From NCBI GenBank assembly GCA_903772945.1, contig CAICTM010001830.1, forward strand, positions 1-21,830: 21,830 nucleotides of DNA, read 5' to 3'. The position numbers and the translations under genes are program-made. The notes under the pieces were generated by a model that was not told where the DNA came from, searched no databases, and saw nothing but the letters and a program-made list of their open reading frames with translations. Positions 16,933-21,830 of this stretch are shown here, one piece after another. The stretch's first letter is position 1. Each line of letters opens with the position of its first letter. Origin of the DNA: Seminavis robusta. Lineage: Eukaryota; Bacillariophyta; Bacillariophyceae; Naviculales; Naviculaceae.

Positions 16933-18496
16933 TCAAACCTGAAGCATTTCGTGAACAGCAGCAATGACCTCTGGAACGTTTGCGGTTAAAGGGGACTCCC
17001 TCCAGCCGTCCTTGGTAATGAGCATCTTGAACGGGATTCCAAGTTTCTCGGCAAGTTCTGCATTAGGAGGTTAGGAAGGATTGTTAGTTCAACATCAAGC
17101 AAACCAATGCTGCTTCTGGTCTGCCCAAGCACATACGTCTGTTGCAATTCATCACTTTGAATCTATCGTCATAAATGTTGGGATGGATTTCTACAACTCC
17201 AATCAATTTCTTAGGGTCGGAAAAGACAAGATTAGCCATCCCCGCACCATGTGGACCAACCACAATATCAGCCTGGTTGTGTAGAACCGCAGCCTCATCA
17301 GCGGTGCCATTGTGGGCAAAGTCTTTTACCACGCAGCAATGTGAAAAGGAATATTTTAATGCTTCTCGAAGTTCGTGAGAGTTGAGCAAAGATCTTGTTC
17401 CGCCGGGTTTGCGATGATGGAAGAGGATGACTTTTTTGGAGGGTTGAGCCTGCTGACGTAGTTGTTTCATTTGCGGATGGCTATCAACAAGGTTTACAAG
17501 GAGGTTTCGTACTTCAGCAACTTGGCTGTTCTGAGCATACGATCCAGCAGGAACTACCAGGCGCCGGGCAAAGACAACTTCAAATCTTGAATGTTCATGC
17601 CATTTTGGGTTGTTCGTATCCTGGAAGAAGCTTGGATTCCAAAATGCTTGGGGTCGATGGTCCTGTGCAAGGAAGTCTTGACGTGGCCAGATGGCAGTCA
17701 AATTCTTGTTCTCTGCAATGAAATCTCGGACATAGACCAAACGGGGAAGGTTCTCTACAATGGAATGCCAGTAAGCTTGGCCATAGCATTGAGAAATCAA
17801 AACATCATATTGCTGTTCTGATTGCAGAATTGTGCTCCCATTTGCAGCCATGGCAGCGGCATTGTCAATGATGCGTGCTTCCTGATTCGTTTTATCACCG
17901 ATACATACAGAGCGAGGTTCAAATGCAATGTTGCCATCAAATACCACTGGAGGCTCTCCCATAATAAAGACATTGGAGAAGACAGCAACGCCTCCCCAGT
18001 CTTTCTCCCAGGCAGGTAGATGCATGAAATGATGTGGATGGGTACCTCGCAAAGTGGCCTCACCTTTGATACGATTATTGAGAGCATCATGTGTAACATG
18101 CTTTCGGAATGATTCCCATGTAGGCTCCAAGTGTGTGACTTTGTTGCTCTCCATTACAGCAAAGATATGTTTGACTTGATTCATGTCCGATGGAAACTGG
18201 CCCTTTTCGCGAAACCTAGCCAAGACATCAGCTGGAAATGGTGGAATGCTGTCAGGAGGGAACTTTGGCAATCCAGTCTCCAACTTTGCTGAGGGCACCA
18301 GAGTGTTGTTGCTGCTGTTGTTCGCAGACTGCGTTCCCTCGGTGTTGGCAATATCAATTGGGGTAGTTTCACCCTGGAGATCTGCATCGGGTGAGTTCAA
18401 GAAACTGTGGACCCTCAACCAAACATCCAACAGCATCAGTGTCAATAACACACAAATCAAAGCATATTTTCGCGGTGACTGCTGCATCTCTTTCAT
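16933..18496 (-). CDS. GT61-like glycosyltransferase, type II membrane protein (copy 2, two exons)
   Basis: On the minus strand, exons 18496-17137 and 17057-16933 give 494 codons. It is a full-length paralogue of the gene at 11978: the shared core runs from PDADLQG through GQFPSDMNQVKHIFAVMESNK and LPAWEKDWGGVAVFSN to the GT61 motifs YWHSIVENLPRLVYVRDF (about 242-259) and VGPHGAGMANLVFSDP (413-428). N-terminal layout is the same: short basic tail (QQSPRKY), a hydrophobic anchor at about 12-30, then a low-complexity Asn/Ser/Thr stem. Exon 2 encodes QLAEKLGIPFKMLITKDGW...LTANVPEVIAAVHEMLQV. The chosen ATG aligns with KEM in copy 1. The frame is open for 88 codons farther upstream, with ATGs at 18646 and 18739, so a longer N-terminus is possible. 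Donor and acceptor sugars cannot be read from the sequence. Confidence 0.85.
17058..17136 (-). other. intron of GT61-like gene copy 2
   Basis: It is 79 nt with a GTATGT donor and CTAATGCAG acceptor (CTAAC branch-like motifs near the end), phase 1. The site is equivalent to that in copy 1. Without splicing the frame would end at 17084. Confidence 0.82.
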
Positions 18497-18968
18497 TCCA
18501 ACTCTTCTTGGATAAGCTGCAATGCCGTTGGAGGAAATCGAGTTGGAGGGAACTGAAAGCCGGGAGATGGTGGCCACAGACTTCGACGAGAGCTCTGCGA
18601 GTAGTATGATAATAGGTTGCTTGCTCGAGCTCAGAGCACATGTCATCGATGAAGTCGTCAGGCCAAGGAACCGCGCCAAAGTTAACGGCGAGAAGGGACG
18701 AGGAAGCAAGATGAAAGAGATATGGAATACATCCCTCATAACAATCAATGATCTGGGCAATAGTTGCCACAGATCTAGATCGGGCGAGTAGTTTTGTCTA
18801 CTCGTAGTGGCCAGTTCTTAAGCTTCTTAAAATCTTGCAATGCAACTGAATACAGACAGGAACGCTTGCGGAGTGAAATGTCCTACTGAGTACCTACTGA
18901 GTACATGTAATTGTTGCCGAGCAATCCCCGTTCAGTGTTCGTTAAATTTCAATCCAGGGGTCGGAAGC

Positions 18969-18997
18969 GAAGCGTGAATGGACGCCAGCCATTCCCA
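18969..18997. repeat. dispersed 29-bp repeat, copy 1
   Basis: GAAGCGTGAATGGACGCC followed by AGCCATTCCCA recurs at 19723-19751 with one base changed. Looser similarity (TTTCAATC) extends about 20 bp to the left of both copies. Confidence 0.75.
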
Positions 18998-19722
18998 CTG
19001 GGTCTCTTAATAGATACTTATCCCTTGATATTAAGAAGATAGTCTGTGATAAGATAGATGTCGAGTACACGTGTACTGAGATTTGCTGGAATGCTAAGAT
19101 TTTAAAATGATACTGGAGACACTCAGATCTGTGCACTCTAGAGCTAAGATTCTCAGTGACTGCTCTCCCTTGGCCACATACTAGTATCTTAATACAAAGG
19201 GTCTCCGCGAACTGTTTTCAAGTTTTCTCCTTGTTAACTGTTTTTGTCCGCAATTCAGTAGTACCAGGTACCAGGTACCGTTCTCCATTCTTAAATTTCG
19301 TGCATGAACCAGTGCCACGGATCCAGCTAGCTTTCTATTATTTCTGGTGCTCTTCTGCTGTAACGTGACAGTCGTACTAGCTAGTACTAGTACTAGCTAC
19401 TGAGTAGCCAGCTAGCTTTCAATTAATTCTCGTCTGCATAACAAGGTGCCCACCCTTTAAACAGGAAACACACTTGCGGGTACGCGGGCGGAGATTGAGA
19501 AGCACTGAGAAGTCAAAGGGTACTAGTACGTACGAGTATCGGTACTCCTGCTAGATAGTACTGGTATAAGGCTTCTTGTTTTTGCTGCGTGAAATAAATG
19601 TTTCACTGGTACTTATCCTACCAGTAACCACACAACCACACCTAACGGTATCACGAACCGGTACCGTTCTACATGCAGTACCAGGTACCAGCGCAATCGT
19701 TTTTCAATCTACGTACGGTAGA

Positions 19723-19751
19723 GAAGCGTGAGTGGACGCCAGCCATTCCCA
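19723..19751. repeat. dispersed 29-bp repeat, copy 2
   Basis: Same orientation as 18969-18997, 754 bp away, with a single A-to-G difference. Neither copy is inside a recognised gene. Confidence 0.75.
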
Positions 19752-19821
19752 TGTATGTGTTTCTTTCAACCAAGCACGGTAGTGATCCTTAACGCTCGGA
19801 ATCCCTTGCATGACTCCCAGA

Positions 19822-19876
19822 ATTCGGTTTTCTTCAGCGTTCGTCTCAAGATTCGGTTTTTTTCAGCGCTCGTCTC
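19822..19876. repeat. small tandem repeat, two units of about 29 bp
   Basis: ATTCGGTTTTCTTCAGCGTT and ATTCGGTTTTTTTCAGCGCT, each followed by CGTCTC, stand in tandem directly before the larger array. Confidence 0.7.
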
Positions 19877-19901
19877 CTGTACAGTATCCCTTTGCCTCAG
19901 T

Positions 19902-20582
19902 TTGGATCCTTATGACGAATACGGTTTCCAGTCAATCCAGCCATTGCAGCCGGCTACCATAGTTACATCAGCGACAGTGGCAACAGTACCGAACACACTC
20001 AGGTTCGGCTTTGCTCGCTGCACTCGGTTACCTCGCATTGGATCCTTATGACGAATACATGCACAACCGAACATTATGAATCCAGCCATTGTAGCCGGCT
20101 GCGGTATAGCTACATCGACGACAATGGCAACAGTACCGAAAGTTCGGCTTTGCTCGCTACGGTTACCAGTACCTCGCATTGGATCCTTATGACGAATACA
20201 TGCACAACCGAATATTGTCAATCCAGCCATTGTAGCCAGTTACCGTAGAGTTACATCAATCGGTAGTGGCAACAGTACGGAACATACTCAGGTTCCGCTT
20301 TACTGGCTACACTCCGTTACCGGTACCTTGCATTGGATCCTTATGACGAATACATGCACAACCGAACATTGTCAATCCAGCCATCGTAGCCAGCTATCGT
20401 AAAGTTCATCGATCGGTGACAGTGGCAACAGTACCGAACACACTCAGGTTCGACTTTGCTCGCTGCACTCGGTTACTTCGCATTGGATCCTGCTGCACTC
20501 GGTTACCTCGCATTGGATCCTTATGACGAATACATGCACAACCGAATATTGTCAATCCAGCCATTGTAGCCAGTTACCGTAG
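19902..20582. repeat. tandem array of satellite-like units, 134-180 bp
   Basis: Units start with TTGGATCCTTATGACGAATA at 19902, 20038, 20179, 20333 and 20513. A 30-bp partial duplication begins at 20483. Within each unit AATCCAGCCAT, GTAGCC, GTGGCAACAGTACCGAA, GGTTCGGCTTTGCTCGCT and CTCGCATTGG recur. Unit length varies through small indels. Peptides can be read from both strands, but the frame is not kept from unit to unit, so it is probably non-coding. The array is broken at 20582 by the gypsy LTR. Confidence 0.88.
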
Positions 20583-20590
20583 TGCACTAC

Positions 20591-20964
20591 TGCACTACGC
20601 TAAAAGCTAGTGTAAAGATCTTTCGAGTGTTTTGTGTTTGAGAGAATGAAAGTTATGAGAGAGATTAGAAAGCTATGAAAACTAATCAACGAGAGAGATC
20701 ACCATCAAAGGATCGTAGATCTGGTCTCCGCGGGAGACTATAAAGTGTGATAGCGTAGGTTGCGGTAGTAATCCTACGTATCTCCACGATCCTAAAACGG
20801 AACGCGTGGAAGATTCGTCTAGCATGGATCTAGTAGCGTGGAAGTACTCCACGCTGGCTAAATATCTAGAGCGATGTTTCATCATCAACCTAGTATGACT
20901 AGAGCGGTCATTGAGAACCCTGTCTCAATAACTATTCATGAGAGACTCAGTCATGAGTCGAACT
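20591..20964 (-). repeat. gypsy-family LTR, truncated by a copia insertion
   Basis: It matches the LTRs at 2883 and 7306 from TGCACTACGC to GAGTCGAACT and then stops, about 50 bp short of the normal end. At 20965 a different TG-starting sequence begins, which is the end of a copia LTR. TGCACTAC is duplicated directly before it (20583-20590). Compared with the right gypsy copy it has more substitutions, so it is older or a different subfamily. Confidence 0.87.
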
Positions 20965-21580
20965 TGGCAAAGTCTTGAGGTCAGCTCAAGACAGGTTTCA
21001 AGGTAGTTTGGGTGCAAATAGCAGGTGCTATCAGGTGCAATAGGTACAATCCTTTGTCCTGGTCAACAGGTACACTTATTTGTTATGCTAAACTAAGAAT
21101 TGTGAGCACACAGGCTCCTAAAGTCAAATACAGTGGCACATTTCGAATGGCCGCGAAATGGGACTTCCTACAGGTCGAAAACAGGACTTCCAGCCACTCT
21201 TTGCATATAAACCTTCATCCAAGACTTCACCTGACCACCTAACATTAATATATAGGTAAATTCATAGTCAGGACTTCAATAATGTCATCAAACATATAGT
21301 AATCATGCTTGCCCCAAGACCTCATAGTATCTTCCATATCTAGGAGTCTTGCCCAAAGAATACTTATGAGTCATGCCCTAAAGATACTTATGAGTATCCC
21401 TAAAGTACTTAGAGCACAGCCAACATACAATATCCCAGAGTGAACACTTCAAGGCAGCACAATTGTTCAGGGAAGACAAGCTGAAAACCAGCTACTACTG
21501 TGTAAACACACCAAAGACAGACATAGTGGGAAGCCAGCAGTAATGTTTTCACATCATGTGGCTCCAATCCACTCCTGTCA
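20965..21580 (-). repeat. copia LTR (3' LTR)
   Basis: The LTR is about 616 bp with TG...CA ends, inferred from the gypsy junction on one side and the polypurine tract on the other. A TATATATTAA stretch (reverse complement at 21247-21256) could be its promoter. It holds three tandem 24-bp-type units at 21347-21414. No second copy is in the window, so the outer edge at 21580 is the less certain one. Confidence 0.65.
21347..21414. repeat. three tandem 20-24 bp units inside the copia LTR
   Basis: Units begin at 21347 (TCTTGCCCAAAGAATACTTA), 21371 (TCATGCCCTAAAGATACTTA) and 21395 (TATCCCTAAAGTACTTAGAG). The first two end TGAG; the last is shorter. Short repeats of this kind in LTRs often act as enhancer-like sites, but that is inference here. 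Confidence 0.75.
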
Positions 21581-21588
21581 CTCCCCTT
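21581..21588 (-). other. polypurine tract of the copia element
   Basis: AAGGGGAG on the minus strand stands directly before the TGACAGGAG LTR start and after the end of pol. Confidence 0.5.
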
Positions 21589-21637
21589 GGTTGGTGCACA
21601 AACACAGAGACAAACATACAGTGGGTAAGGTGGCTCT

Positions 21638-21830
21638 TCAATCATCAAATCGCCCGTAAAGTACCTGCTGGCAGAGCCGGTACATCTTGTGGGTTCCAAG
21701 AGGCTTGGTCCCATATCCGCGAGGTTCCATCCTGATGCGATCTTCCCAACCCTGGCAACACCTATGGCCACAGCTTCCCTGCACTTGTGGTAGGCGCAGG
21801 CATGGTGCTTCTTCTGGAGGGAGGAGGACG
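21638..21830 (-). pseudogene. RNase H C-terminus of copia pol, frameshifted
   Basis: The minus strand reads LQKKHHACAYHKCREAVAIG, VARVGKIASGWNLADM and then, after a one-base shift, GTKPLGTHKMYRLCQQVLYG and a stop at 21638-21640. The YHKCREAVA...NLAD.(L)TKPLG pattern is the typical end of Ty1/copia RNase H. The shift separates NLADM from TKPLG, so this copy is broken. The open frame continuing into 21409 is the unshifted frame running on into the LTR. Confidence 0.82.

Larger units (their letters stand above)
18497..19901. other. intergenic region upstream of GT61-like copy 2
   Basis: About 1.4 kb without a gene I can name. The first 270 bp are open in two minus-strand frames and may include the true 5' end of copy 2. 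Farther right it is AT-rich, with GTAC clusters, a dispersed 29-bp repeat (18969 and 19723) and a small tandem repeat at 19822-19876. Confidence 0.5.
20965..21830 (-). mobile_element. 3' end of a Ty1/copia LTR retrotransposon, cut by the window edge
   Basis: Read on the minus strand, the end of the pol gene (RNase H, 21830-21638) is followed by a polypurine tract (AAGGGGAG, 21581-21588) and an LTR (21580-20965) that starts TGACAGGAG and ends TTTGCCA. RNase H as the last pol domain is the copia order, since integrase comes before RT. The LTR ends exactly where the gypsy LTR is cut, so this element inserted into it. The remaining parts and the other LTR lie to the right of the window. Confidence 0.75.

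Noticed and set aside
19910..20230. Repetitive protein gene on the minus strand (repeated CACIRHKDPMRG peptide)
   Set aside because: The frame shifts from unit to unit and no start or family signature supports a gene; it follows from the tandem DNA repeat.
19902..20582. CRISPR array
   Set aside because: Units are 134-180 bp and homologous over their full length, with no short repeat/unique spacer pattern, and the genome is eukaryotic.

Overview
The window looks like nuclear DNA of a diatom, or a close heterokont with a secondary plastid. The best evidence is a nucleus-encoded bacterial-type release factor 1. It starts with a signal peptide followed at once by a phenylalanine (SAA/F), which matches the plastid-targeting presequences of diatoms. 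Short spliceosomal introns (79-138 nt), GTAC-rich spacers and Ty3/gypsy and Ty1/copia elements fit this. I cannot name the species.

The left third (1-7736) is a nested transposon pile-up. It opens with the 3' end of a plus-strand Ty3/gypsy element (1-825, LTR 412-825). Next is an unrecognised foldback-like element with inverted arms of about 470 bp (878-1340 and 2410-2882) around a 1.07 kb core. A second, minus-strand copy of the same gypsy family (2883-7727) sits inside its right arm. That copy has two LTRs, a 4-bp target duplication (ACAA), recognisable gag, protease, RT and integrase remnants, a large internal deletion and an internal duplication. Removing it restores the outer end of the right arm, which shows the order of insertion.

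The middle (7979-18496) holds five host genes: plastid-type release factor 1 (+, three exons), a flavin amine oxidase (-), a type II membrane protein with a GT61-like domain (+, two exons), a CobW/COG0523 GTPase (-), and a second GT61-like gene (-, two exons). The two GT61-like genes are paralogues. They share a phase-1 intron at the same site and a short C-terminal exon that a plain ORF search misses. No operon is implied; these are separate nuclear genes with ordinary spacers.

The right end (18497-21830) is repetitive again: an AT-rich spacer with GTAC clusters and a dispersed 29-bp repeat, a tandem array of 134-180 bp units (19902-20582), a gypsy LTR beside it (20591-20964), and a minus-strand Ty1/copia element whose LTR starts exactly where the gypsy LTR stops. 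The window ends inside the copia RNase H domain. The most informative results are the nested insertion history, the foldback-like element, and the repaired gene models of the GT61 pair and the release factor.
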